Shown here: positions 1-6,987 of the stretch, in pieces | Numbering within the stretch: the stretch's first letter is position 1 | Layout of the letters: the number at the start of each line of letters is the position of its first letter | The notes under the pieces: model-generated | What the model was told of the DNA's origin: nothing | The model's database searches: none | The model's input: only the letters and a program-made list of their open reading frames with translations | Source: Helicobacteraceae bacterium | GTDB taxonomy: Bacteria; Campylobacterota; Campylobacteria; Campylobacterales; Sulfurimonadaceae | Reading direction: 5' to 3' | DNA length: 14,972 bases | Assembly: GCA_030596305.1 (NCBI GenBank) | Contig: JAUVKK010000003.1 | Span: 1 to 14,972, forward strand | Position numbers and translations under genes: made by a program

Positions 1-126
1 GGAGAGTTCGCCAATACTTCTTGATGCTGTAAGCCTGTTCATGGTCTCACGGTCAATAAGCTGCGAGCGAATAGTACGACAGCGGGCACTCAGATAGCCA
101 TACTTAGCCGCTTTGCCTAAGGGCAT
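1..126 (-). CDS. V/A-type ATP synthase subunit C (AC39 family), N-terminal fragment
   Basis: Only the first 42 codons lie in the window; the gene continues past the left edge. The start is ATG at 126-124, inside the end of the upstream stalk-subunit gene (10-bp overlap), with AAGGAGAAGG just upstream as a good ribosome binding site. The peptide starts MPLGKAAKYGYLSARCRTIR and continues with a leucine- and charge-rich helix. The pattern 'YGYLSARxRxxxSxLxD' followed by a short 'L..S.SIGEL' helix is typical of the N-terminus of the AC39/subunit C family, which joins the rotary V1/A1 head to the membrane ring as part of the central stalk. The family call rests on this short stretch and on the neighbouring coiled-coil subunit, so it is good but not certain. 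It could be tested by reading the sequence to the left, where subunits A, B, D, I and K would be expected. Confidence 0.7.
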   Translation of the reverse strand, partial: MPLGKAAKYGYLSARCRTIRSQLIDRETMNRLTASRSIGELS

Positions 127-431
127 ACCTTCTCCTTAGCCATGGAGAGTAACTGCTCCGCCACTGCCTCAACATCAAAAGAGCTCTCATAGGCTTTCAT
201 CTTCTGCTTTAGAGTTACTACGGATTCTTGGCGTTGCAGCTTTAGCTTTTCATCTAAAAGAGCTCTATCATGCTCTTTTTGCGTCTCAAAAAGCTGCTGC
301 TCTTTTTCGATATGGTGTTTGGCTTGGAGGTCTGCTTTTTTGATGACATGCAAGGCGGCTGTGTCAGCCTCTTTACGTTCTGTTGTAACCTCGGCATCGA
401 GGGAGAGTATCTTCTGCGTAAGTTCAATCAT
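117..431 (-). CDS. Small coiled-coil protein, probable V/A-type ATPase peripheral-stalk subunit (H/G/F type)
   Basis: A 104-residue, highly charged protein with no signal peptide or membrane segment. Almost the whole length (about residues 5-85) has the heptad, Glu/Lys/Gln-rich and Ala-rich character of a long coiled coil, and it ends in a short hydrophobic helix around 'VAEQLLSMAK'. Size and composition match the small peripheral-stalk subunit that pairs with subunit E as the stator of V/A-type ATPases. This identity is inferred largely from the downstream gene, which overlaps it by 10 bp and looks like subunit C. The ATG at 431-429 has only a weak upstream ribosome binding site, but a strong promoter lies about 30 bp upstream, so this is likely the first gene of the operon. 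Without the neighbour it would be called only a coiled-coil protein. Confidence 0.6.
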   Translation of the reverse strand: MIELTQKILSLDAEVTTERKEADTAALHVIKKADLQAKHHIEKEQQLFETQKEHDRALLDEKLKLQRQESVVTLKQKMKAYESSFDVEAVAEQLLSMAKEKVCP

Positions 432-449
432 AATTGAGCACCACTTTAC

Positions 450-469
450 TGATATAAATAATTATATCA
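450..469. repeat. Perfect 8-bp inverted repeat overlapping the V-ATPase promoter
   Basis: TGATATAA (450-457), a 4-base spacer ATAA (458-461) and TTATATCA (462-469) form a perfect 20-bp palindrome. It covers the -10 box (461-466) and the probable start region of the ATPase promoter. The position suits an operator for a dimeric repressor, but the arms are AT-only except for one base pair, so chance is possible. Confidence 0.4.
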
Positions 470-489
470 TCATTTGTGATACTTAAAAA
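461..489 (-). promoter_or_regulatory. Probable housekeeping promoter for the V-ATPase genes
   Basis: On the minus strand a perfect TATAAT (466-461) is preceded by TGATGA-type sequence and, 17 bp upstream, by TTTTTA (489-484). A strong -10 with a weak, T-rich -35 is usual for sigma-70 promoters in Campylobacterota. It lies just beyond the stop codon of the reductase gene, so the ATPase genes need not depend on read-through from that gene. Confidence 0.55.
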
Positions 490-496
490 GCAACTG

Positions 497-2224
497 TTAT
501 CTAAACGAGTTACGTTCGATCGGCGGTTTGTAGTGAGGGTCTTCGCCTTTTATCGTCCAGAGCTCTTTGCTCAAGGCAGTGACTGCTTCAAAAAAGCTAT
601 CATCAACAAGGTCTAAAACCTCAAGCCCTGCGAAATATTTTTCCAACAGTGCTTTTTCGTAACCAAAGTCCTGTCTCTCTGTAGGCAGACTCTCATTTGG
701 CAGAAATTTCAGCATCTGATCTGTCTTTATGTTTGCCAACAGCCAGAAGGCAAGGAACTCTTCTGAAAAGAGGTTAAGCACCTCTGCTGAGTAACGTTCA
801 AAGTCACTGAATCCACTCTCTTCATACAGAGCGATTATCAGCGACATGGCAGCGTGCAGGTGTTCAAGAGGCACCATAGAAAAAAGTGTACGCCCTGCCG
901 AAGCACCTGTAGTATGTTCCGCACCGATAAAGACCCTTACTCCGCCATCAGTGGCACCAAAGTTGTTGGTCTTGAGACCGATAAGACCGATGTCTGTGTG
1001 ACGGTGTCTGCCGCACCCTTTGGCGCAGCCTGAGAAGCCGATCTCGATGCGATGTTCATGTATCTTTTCAAGCGGCAGATACGAGGTCTCATCTTTGATG
1101 TTCCAAAAAGAGAAGGGACAGTAGTCACTGCCGGCGCAGGCAAGAATGGTGTTACTTAACTTTGGTGACTCCAAGTCGGCACATTTCTCTTTAAGACCCA
1201 TCAGGTAGATGTTCTGGTCGATCCCCAGTCTGATCTCTGCGTTTTGTTCAGTAGCAAAGGCCGCGATCTTCTCAAACTCTTCGGCAGTAACACGTCCAAA
1301 ATCGGTCTCATAACAGAACGAGAGTGTGCCGTCTTTGAGTGTTTCGTAGGTCTCAAAACGTGCTTTTTCAAGCTGCAGTTCTCCACCGCTGTTAAAGCTC
1401 TTTTTATATTCAGTCTCAAGATGTTTTTTAAAGCCGTCCATCCCGATCTCTTCTAAAAGATAAAAGAGTCTGGTCTTGGCACGTGAAAAACGTGAGCCGT
1501 GTTTGTAAAAGGCTTCGACAAAGGCTGCAAAAAAGCCGATGACCTCATCAGGAAGTAAAAAGATGTCAGCGTCTTGGGCCACTTCGGTGTTTTTACCGCC
1601 CATGTAGACATTAAAGCCAAAAACGCCCTCTTTCTGGGCCAAAGAAAAATAGAGATCATTAGCGAACATCGAAGTGACATTGGCACTGTTACCGGAGATA
1701 CCGACTGAGATCCGTCTAGGCAGCATTCCCACGTAACGGGGGACTTCTAAAATATGGTCTTGCATCTGCATGACAATCGGGTACGCTTCGATCTTACTGT
1801 ATTCGCCTACACCATCATAGACATCAGAGACGATGTTTCGGATGTTGTCACCAAAACTCTGCCAGGTTGAAATGCCCATAGCATTGACCTGTTTGAAGAC
1901 ACTTAAGATGTTATCTGATTCCAGACCAAACATCTGCAGTCCCGCTCTTGCTGTCATAATCATGTGGAGGTCGTGAGTAGTGAGGATCTCAGCCAACTCT
2001 TGAAACTGAGCGGCCGTCAACCGGCCTGCAGGCAGACGAAGACGAAGGGTGAAATCTTCCTCTGCAAATTCAGCAGTGAAGATACCAAAATCCTGAAGGT
2101 AGTAGCGGTCGCCCTCACCCAGGTTTTCAAAATCCAGGGTCTCTAGTTCAGGAAAATAGTCAAATGGACGCATCTGCGCCTTGTAGCGTTCGCGTTTGTT
2201 GAGTTTGCTCTCAGTCTCTATCAT
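497..2224 (-). CDS. Ferredoxin-type nitrite/sulfite reductase (siroheme and 4Fe-4S)
   Basis: A 575-residue cytoplasmic enzyme for the six-electron reduction of nitrite to ammonia or sulfite to sulfide. The iron-sulfur/siroheme cysteines are all present: C363 and C369 in 'CAGSDYC' (C-x5-C), and C400 and C404 in 'SGCAKGCGRH' (C-x3-C). Two ferredoxin-like half-domains are expected before each redox half; 'LRLRLPAGRLTAAQFQEL' near residue 60 and 'GTLSFCYETDFGRVTAEEFE' near residue 300 fit these. The length is normal for the single-chain family. The ATG at 2224-2222 has a strong AGAGGGGAG ribosome binding site about 6-8 bases upstream. It diverges from the c-di-GMP gene and no sulfate- or nitrate-assimilation partner gene is visible nearby. 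I cannot decide from the motifs whether nitrite or sulfite is the substrate. Confidence 0.9.
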   Translation of the reverse strand: MIETESKLNKRERYKAQMRPFDYFPELETLDFENLGEGDRYYLQDFGIFTAEFAEEDFTLRLRLPAGRLTAAQFQELAEILTTHDLHMIMTARAGLQMFGLESDNILSVFKQVNAMGISTWQSFGDNIRNIVSDVYDGVGEYSKIEAYPIVMQMQDHILEVPRYVGMLPRRISVGISGNSANVTSMFANDLYFSLAQKEGVFGFNVYMGGKNTEVAQDADIFLLPDEVIGFFAAFVEAFYKHGSRFSRAKTRLFYLLEEIGMDGFKKHLETEYKKSFNSGGELQLEKARFETYETLKDGTLSFCYETDFGRVTAEEFEKIAAFATEQNAEIRLGIDQNIYLMGLKEKCADLESPKLSNTILACAGSDYCPFSFWNIKDETSYLPLEKIHEHRIEIGFSGCAKGCGRHRHTDIGLIGLKTNNFGATDGGVRVFIGAEHTTGASAGRTLFSMVPLEHLHAAMSLIIALYEESGFSDFERYSAEVLNLFSEEFLAFWLLANIKTDQMLKFLPNESLPTERQDFGYEKALLEKYFAGLEVLDLVDDSFFEAVTALSKELWTIKGEDPHYKPPIERNSFR

Positions 2225-2371
2225 GATAAAACTCCCCTCTGAGCGTTCTGAAATAATTTTGCTATTTTACTTGAATAACAAAGACCGAATCATGATGTGT
2301 GTCAACGCCAAGGAGGCGCGTTTATTGCGTAACAGAGGCCTTATATAAATATTATTTATTCTATTTTTTGT

Positions 2372-2400
2372 AATGACTTTATCACTTTTTAGACTATAAT
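2372..2400 (+). promoter_or_regulatory. Probable promoter for the GGDEF-EAL gene
   Basis: A perfect TATAAT at 2395-2400 sits 31 bp before the ATG at 2432. There is no strong -35: AATGAC at 2372-2377 gives a 17-bp spacer, while TTGTAA slightly upstream gives about 20 bp. T-rich runs upstream fit Campylobacterota sigma-70 promoters. The ribosome binding site AAGGG is at 2421-2425. Confidence 0.5.
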
Positions 2401-2431
2401 ATATCGATAACTTATAAGCGAAGGGCTGTTA

Positions 2432-4678
2432 ATGAAGCTGCATCGACGATATAGCACCATGACGACCTTCTTTATTCTCTTTACTCTCTTCGTCACTATT
2501 GCCACTTCCGTACTTGTCTGGACAACATGGATCGAGACCAAAGAGAGGGCCGTGCTGGAACTGGAATACATCAACAAGACGGTCTCTAACTCCTACGCCT
2601 CCGACCTGCAGCAGAATGAGACACTTCTGGGACTCTTGGGTGCTCACCTCTTGGAAAATGACATTCTCAACCATCCTGAACGCATACAACAACTCATCCG
2701 ACACCCGCTCGAGACCAATCCAAGTCTTGCCGGATTTGGGATCGCACGCAAGGATGGACAACTGGTATCTGTCTCCTACATACCGAAAAACTATACCCTT
2801 CCAAATCTGCTCAAAGATGAAAAAAGCCGCGACACCTTCAAAAAAGCCCTCAAATATAAAAAAATGGTCATCGGACGCACCTACTATATGGGGATCTTGG
2901 ATAAATGGATAATCCCTCTGCGCACCCCGATCTTAGATAAAAATGGTGACATTGCCTTTGTCTTGACTACAGGTATCGATCTTTCGCTCCAGAAAAGTTC
3001 ATGGAATGCCAAAGGCTTTCCGGAACATATCGGCGTGGCTATCGTTCGTGATGACAACTATTTCACCTATGTCTCTGACGTTGAAGAAAATGAGATGCAA
3101 GAGTGGTATTACAACCCTGTTCCACAAAACTCTCTTAGTCAAATAGACACAATCAACATCCGTTTTCCCGGTATTCACATCTTTGACCTTATAAACCGTG
3201 ACCAGAAAAAGATCTTAGTCCTCTCAGAGTATAACCGGCAGTTCAACTACATTAGTGTGACCAGAGTGACCTATGAGAAGCTCTATTACGACCTCTATGA
3301 GCAGCTCAACTACTTTATACTCGGTATCACTCTCTTTTACCTCTTTACCCTTCTCTTTTACATCATCAACCATCGACGCGATCAACAGCGGACAAGCGAA
3401 CTTGTCTGGTCGGCAAACCATGATATCCTGACAAAACTGCCTAATCGATACTTTTTACAGCAAAAGACAGAACAGTGGAACAAGCTCCATCAACAATACA
3501 GTGCACTTTTTATGGACCTCAATAACTTTAAATCCATCAATGACAATTATGGACACCCCTTTGGAGACAAGCTCCTGGTGATCATTGCAGAGCGTCTTAA
3601 CGCAATCGTTCAAGAGCATGAATATGTCATCAGACAGGGCGGAGATGAGTTTATTGCCCTTACCCCCAGACCCTATAGTGAGATCCCTCAGTTTGCACAG
3701 CATATCATCCATGTCCTAAGTGAAGTCGTTACGATCGACAACATCACCCTGCATCCTCAGATCACCATAGGTATTGCACATTTCCCTCAAGACGCTGACA
3801 ACATCGACCTGCTGCTCAGTAAAGCAGACATGGCTCTCTATAAAGCGAAAGAGAACAAACTTGGTTTTCTTGCGTACTCTTTTACCTTGGAGGAGGCCTC
3901 AAAAAGACGTCTGGACATAGAGATGCGACTGCGAACAGCAGTTGAAAATGATGAATACTACGTACTTCTGCAGCCTCAGATGAATGCCCTGACACTGGAG
4001 GTAGAGGGTGTCGAAGCGCTCATACGATGGGAGAGCCCTGAACTTGGCTTCATACCGCCTGACCAATTCATCTCCATAGCAGAAGAGGTCGGGGAGATAT
4101 CTCGTATCGGTCGATTTGTGTTGCGACGTGCCTGTGAGATGGCCGTTGCGGTCTGGAAAGAGACAGATATACGGTTTACACTCTCTGTCAACACCTCAGC
4201 AGACGAGTTACTGCATGATGATTATCTTGACCAGATCCTGATGATCTTGCATGAGACAGACTTTCCAAAAGAGATGCTCATCGTCGAAATAACAGAGAGT
4301 CTCTTGATCAACGATGTACGTCGGGCAAAACAGGTCTTAAACGATCTGCGAAGTGAAGGCATTGGTGTCTCTTTGGATGACTTTGGTACCGGCTACTCCT
4401 CTTTGAGCATGCTCAAAGGTCTTCCTGTCACCGAACTAAAGATCGACCAGAGCTTTATCAAAGATTTCCTTGTTGACAAACAGGACCTCATGCTGACCAA
4501 GTCCATCATCGCACTCTCAGAGCTCTTTGATCTTAAAACAGTCGCAGAGGGCGTCGAAGAGGAAGGACACGTCTTTGAACTGCAAAATGCAGGCTGTACC
4601 ATACTCCAGGGCTTCTATTTCTCAAAACCGCTAACACAGCCAGAATTAGTACAATTTATAAATGAGTTGGATGAGTGA
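2432..4678 (+). CDS. Membrane-bound c-di-GMP cyclase/phosphodiesterase (periplasmic sensor, GGDEF, EAL)
   Basis: A 748-residue protein. Order of parts: short cytoplasmic N-terminus; transmembrane helix about residues 11-30; periplasmic region about 31-285 with the size and feel of a double-Cache sensor; second transmembrane helix about 293-312; GGDEF domain about 325-480; EAL domain about 495-745. The cyclase signature GGDEF (403-407) is intact. The usual RxxD inhibitory site five residues before it is replaced by Q-E-H-E, so product feedback through that site looks lost. In the phosphodiesterase half, EAL (528-530), 'VEITES' (E619/E622), 'LDDFGTG' (D649/D650), the Lys of 'LKIDQSF', 'VAEGVE' and 'LQGFYFSKPL' are all present, so hydrolysis looks competent. 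It may be bifunctional, with an unknown periplasmic signal setting the balance. It is a stand-alone gene that converges on a tRNA. Confidence 0.93.
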   Translation: MKLHRRYSTMTTFFILFTLFVTIATSVLVWTTWIETKERAVLELEYINKTVSNSYASDLQQNETLLGLLGAHLLENDILNHPERIQQLIRHPLETNPSLAGFGIARKDGQLVSVSYIPKNYTLPNLLKDEKSRDTFKKALKYKKMVIGRTYYMGILDKWIIPLRTPILDKNGDIAFVLTTGIDLSLQKSSWNAKGFPEHIGVAIVRDDNYFTYVSDVEENEMQEWYYNPVPQNSLSQIDTINIRFPGIHIFDLINRDQKKILVLSEYNRQFNYISVTRVTYEKLYYDLYEQLNYFILGITLFYLFTLLFYIINHRRDQQRTSELVWSANHDILTKLPNRYFLQQKTEQWNKLHQQYSALFMDLNNFKSINDNYGHPFGDKLLVIIAERLNAIVQEHEYVIRQGGDEFIALTPRPYSEIPQFAQHIIHVLSEVVTIDNITLHPQITIGIAHFPQDADNIDLLLSKADMALYKAKENKLGFLAYSFTLEEASKRRLDIEMRLRTAVENDEYYVLLQPQMNALTLEVEGVEALIRWESPELGFIPPDQFISIAEEVGEISRIGRFVLRRACEMAVAVWKETDIRFTLSVNTSADELLHDDYLDQILMILHETDFPKEMLIVEITESLLINDVRRAKQVLNDLRSEGIGVSLDDFGTGYSSLSMLKGLPVTELKIDQSFIKDFLVDKQDLMLTKSIIALSELFDLKTVAEGVEEEGHVFELQNAGCTILQGFYFSKPLTQPELVQFINELDE

Positions 4679-4724
4679 TGTTTTTTGAATATATTTAATG
4701 GTAATTGATTAATTTATTTGAAAG

Positions 4725-4801
4725 TGGTGGGTCGTGAGTGACTCGAACACTCGACCACTCCGTTATGAGCGGAGGGCTCTAACCAACTGAGCTAACGACC
4801 C
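4725..4801 (-). tRNA. tRNA with anticodon CAU (probably elongator Met)
   Basis: The minus strand folds as a full cloverleaf. The acceptor GGGTCGT pairs perfectly with ACGACCC; the D arm carries AGCTCAGTTGG; the anticodon stem CTCCG/CGGAG encloses loop CTCATAA (anticodon CAT); the T arm GAGTG/CACTC has loop TTCGAGT. The discriminator is A and CCA is encoded (4727-4725). The G-C first acceptor pair and the elongator-like D arm rule out the usual initiator tRNA. The same anticodon is used by tRNA-Ile2, whose C34 is changed to lysidine; the elongator Met reading is preferred by general resemblance only. Confidence 0.92.
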
Positions 4802-4822
4802 ACTTACTGTTGGAAGGCCGAG

Positions 4823-4851
4823 ATTATAGACAAACTTTCTTTAGACAAAAC
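4823..4851 (-). promoter_or_regulatory. Promoter for the CAU tRNA, inside the 3' end of rodA
   Basis: A perfect TATAAT (4828-4823 on the minus strand) lies 22 bp upstream of the tRNA 5' end. Upstream is T-rich sequence with two copies of TTTGTCTA 15 bp apart, the first in -35 territory. The upstream part overlaps the last codons and stop of rodA (stop at 4843-4841). The tRNA may therefore be made both from this promoter and by read-through from rodA. Confidence 0.5.
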
Positions 4852-5950
4852 TTTTTTTACCGCGTCCTGTGTACATTTCTTGAAATCTGAAGGCCAGCAG
4901 GTTCTGCAAAATGGCAAAAAGTATCATAAAGTTGACAAAACTGCTGCCTCCGTAGCTGAACATGGGCAGAGGCACGCCGACAACCGGAGCAAGTCCCATA
5001 GTCATAGCAATATTGACCGACATGTAGATAAATATCATCAAGGATATCCCGGCGGCGACCACCTTGATATACATATCGCTGCTGTGGGTACTCAGACTCA
5101 GCAGGTGCAAGATAATGGCGGCATAAAGCGATATCAGCAGAAATGCTCCGATAAAACCGAAACGTTCTGTCACGTAGGCAAAAATAAAATCACTTGAGGC
5201 GATTGGCAGAAACTTCATCTGTGTCTGCGTTGCCTCATCTTTGACCTTGCCGATCACCCCGCCTGAGCCGATGGCTATGATGGACTGTTGGACATGGTAC
5301 GAAGGCTTCTCAGCTAAGAAATCAGTGATACGCTGTTTCTGATAAGCATGCAACTGTGTATACAGCAGCGGTGCAGAGATCAGAACACCAACAATAAGTG
5401 TTGCCCAGATCTTCCAGTTCACACCGACAAGGAACAGTGTACCTACGCCGATAAGAAGAAGAACTGTTGCCGTACCAAGATCAGGTTCTTTGGCGATAAG
5501 AAAAAAGGGCAGTAAGATATAAAAACTTATCTTCAAAAAATCCATAAGTTCATAACCGTCTTTCGGGGGCGGATTACGGCTGATAATATAGGCCAGCATC
5601 AAAACAAAAGCAGGTTTCATTAGTTCTGAGGGTTGAAGTGTAAAGTGGGTAAAAGGGATCTCGATCCACCGTTTTGCACCCAGTCGTGAATGGCCAAAAA
5701 ACTCAACAGAGACAAGCAAGGCAATGTTAAACCAGTAGAAAAAAGGGATCAGCCAATTGAAGCGCCGCAGAGGAAGAAAAAAGAAAAACACAAAGACGAC
5801 TATCCCGACGCTGACATAGACAAAATGCTTCTGTGCAAGAGTCGGATGAACCTCACCGATAAGCCAATGTGAGATAAAGATCAAAGGGAGCAGTAAAATA
5901 ATGGTGGGATAATCAAAATGTGCTAAAATACGGCGATCAATTTTAAACAC
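4841..5950 (-). CDS. rodA: RodA, SEDS-family peptidoglycan glycosyltransferase
   Basis: A 369-residue polytopic membrane protein with about ten hydrophobic helices. SEDS signatures are clear: 'GAKRWIEIPF' followed by 'LQPSELMKP' (near residues 95-115), 'KEPDLGT' in the middle, 'QSIIAIGSGGVIGK', and the C-terminal 'PMFSYGGSSF'. D254 in 'SSDFIFAY' aligns with the Asp of the 'TDFIFA' motif needed for glycan polymerisation in E. coli RodA. It polymerises lipid II for side-wall growth, normally with a class B penicillin-binding protein that is not in this window. The start is GTG at 5950-5948, supported by AAAGGGG eight bases upstream (5965-5959). RodA rather than FtsW is chosen on length, the short N-terminus and the conserved neighbourhood. 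It diverges from the pseudouridine synthase operon across 65 bp. Confidence 0.92.
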   Translation of the reverse strand: MFKIDRRILAHFDYPTIILLLPLIFISHWLIGEVHPTLAQKHFVYVSVGIVVFVFFFFLPLRRFNWLIPFFYWFNIALLVSVEFFGHSRLGAKRWIEIPFTHFTLQPSELMKPAFVLMLAYIISRNPPPKDGYELMDFLKISFYILLPFFLIAKEPDLGTATVLLLIGVGTLFLVGVNWKIWATLIVGVLISAPLLYTQLHAYQKQRITDFLAEKPSYHVQQSIIAIGSGGVIGKVKDEATQTQMKFLPIASSDFIFAYVTERFGFIGAFLLISLYAAIILHLLSLSTHSSDMYIKVVAAGISLMIFIYMSVNIAMTMGLAPVVGVPLPMFSYGGSSFVNFMILFAILQNLLAFRFQEMYTGRGKKSFV

Positions 5951-6015
5951 AGTCGGTACCCCTTTTAATGACTATTTATTTTTATATTGAGCGAATTGTA
6001 ACATAACGGACAATA

Positions 6016-6987
6016 ATGACACCAAAATCGACCACCTTACACGCTACAGACACCATTCGCCTTGATGCATTTCTCAGCGCTGAGTTAGGCGTTACCCGCA
6101 ATCAGATCGTTCAGCTTATCAAGCAGGATGCCGTAGTTGTTGAGGGCAAAAAGATCTCTAAACCCGGTCTGAAGCTCAAAATCGATCAAGAGGTGACGAT
6201 CACCTTTCCTCAGGCGAAGGTCACACCTGCTAAAGAGATCGACTTTGATGTTGAGATCCTTTATGAAGATGATGACCTGCTTGTTATCAACAAACCCTCA
6301 GGTCTTACTGTTCACCCTGCTCCAAGCGTCAAAGAAGCCACCTTGGTCGATTGGCTTAAACACAAGGGAATCCGTCTTTCAACCATCAGCGGTGAAGAGC
6401 GTCACGGTATCGTTCACCGTCTTGACAAAGGGACTTCCGGTGTTATGGTCGTAGCAAAAAGCAATGAAGCGCACGAAGCGCTCTCAGCCCAACTGCAAGA
6501 CAAGTCGATGGGACGTTTTTATCTTGCAGTGATCAATCCGCCGCTGAAAGATGATATGGTCATGGTGGACAAACCGATCGGCCGCAGTGCGCAGAACCGA
6601 CTCAAGATGGCAGAGGTCGAAGGGGCTAAAGAGGCAAAGACACTTTTCAAACACCTTGCCCTCTCCAAAGATGAGAAAAATGAGTTGATCGCCTGTAAAC
6701 TCTTTACAGGACGTACCCACCAGATCCGTGTTCACCTCGAGACCTTTTCGCGTCACATCTTGGGAGACCATCTTTACGGGATCAAAAATGACAAACTTGA
6801 GCAGATCTTGCTTCACGCTTATGTCCTCTACTTTATCCACCCCACTACCAAAGAGCGTTGCCAATTTTCAGCACCACTGAGTCAGGCAATGCAAGAGTAT
6901 CTAGAAAAATATTTTGAACAGGAGATCATCAATGAACAGCTACCTCATACGAATTTTGAGCGCCACTTCGATATTAGTGCTTCTTAG
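6016..6987 (+). CDS. RluA/RluD-family ribosomal pseudouridine synthase
   Basis: A 323-residue cytoplasmic RNA-modifying enzyme that isomerises uridine to pseudouridine, probably in 23S rRNA. An N-terminal S4-type RNA-binding segment (about residues 14-75, 'LDAFLSAELGVTRNQIVQLI') is followed by the catalytic domain. That domain opens with 'ILYEDDDLLVINKPSGLTVH' and has the catalytic Asp D137 in 'HRLDKGTSG', then 'GRTHQIRVHL' and 'LLHAYVLYF'. The S4 domain and overall length point to the RluD branch; the exact target base cannot be read from sequence. The ribosome binding site is weak (ACGGACAAT). It is the first gene of the operon leading to ftsEX, and its last 56 bases overlap the start of the lipoprotein gene. 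Confidence 0.92.
   Translation: MTPKSTTLHATDTIRLDAFLSAELGVTRNQIVQLIKQDAVVVEGKKISKPGLKLKIDQEVTITFPQAKVTPAKEIDFDVEILYEDDDLLVINKPSGLTVHPAPSVKEATLVDWLKHKGIRLSTISGEERHGIVHRLDKGTSGVMVVAKSNEAHEALSAQLQDKSMGRFYLAVINPPLKDDMVMVDKPIGRSAQNRLKMAEVEGAKEAKTLFKHLALSKDEKNELIACKLFTGRTHQIRVHLETFSRHILGDHLYGIKNDKLEQILLHAYVLYFIHPTTKERCQFSAPLSQAMQEYLEKYFEQEIINEQLPHTNFERHFDISAS
6920..6924 (+). promoter_or_regulatory. Ribosome binding site fixing the FN3 lipoprotein start
   Basis: AGGAG at 6920-6924 is 7 bases before the ATG at 6932. This favours that ATG over an in-frame TTG at 6914. It also gives a clean lipoprotein signal peptide, whereas the longer form would add six residues ahead of it. Confidence 0.7.

Noticed and set aside
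945..975. TGGCAC-N5-TTG match resembling a sigma-54 promoter inside the reductase gene
   Set aside because: Incomplete match within conserved coding sequence, pointing antisense to the gene, with no gene to drive.
2310..2345. GC-rich patch between the reductase and GGDEF-EAL genes
   Set aside because: I could not build a convincing stem or known operator from it; AAGG and CCTT at its ends do not extend inward.
4880..5197. 105-codon plus-strand open frame opposite rodA
   Set aside because: Low-complexity His/Lys/Gln-rich translation and entirely antisense to well-conserved RodA codons, with no ribosome binding site; a shadow frame.
6914..6931. TTG start for the FN3 lipoprotein
   Set aside because: AGGAG fits the ATG at 6932, which directly gives a normal lipoprotein signal peptide.
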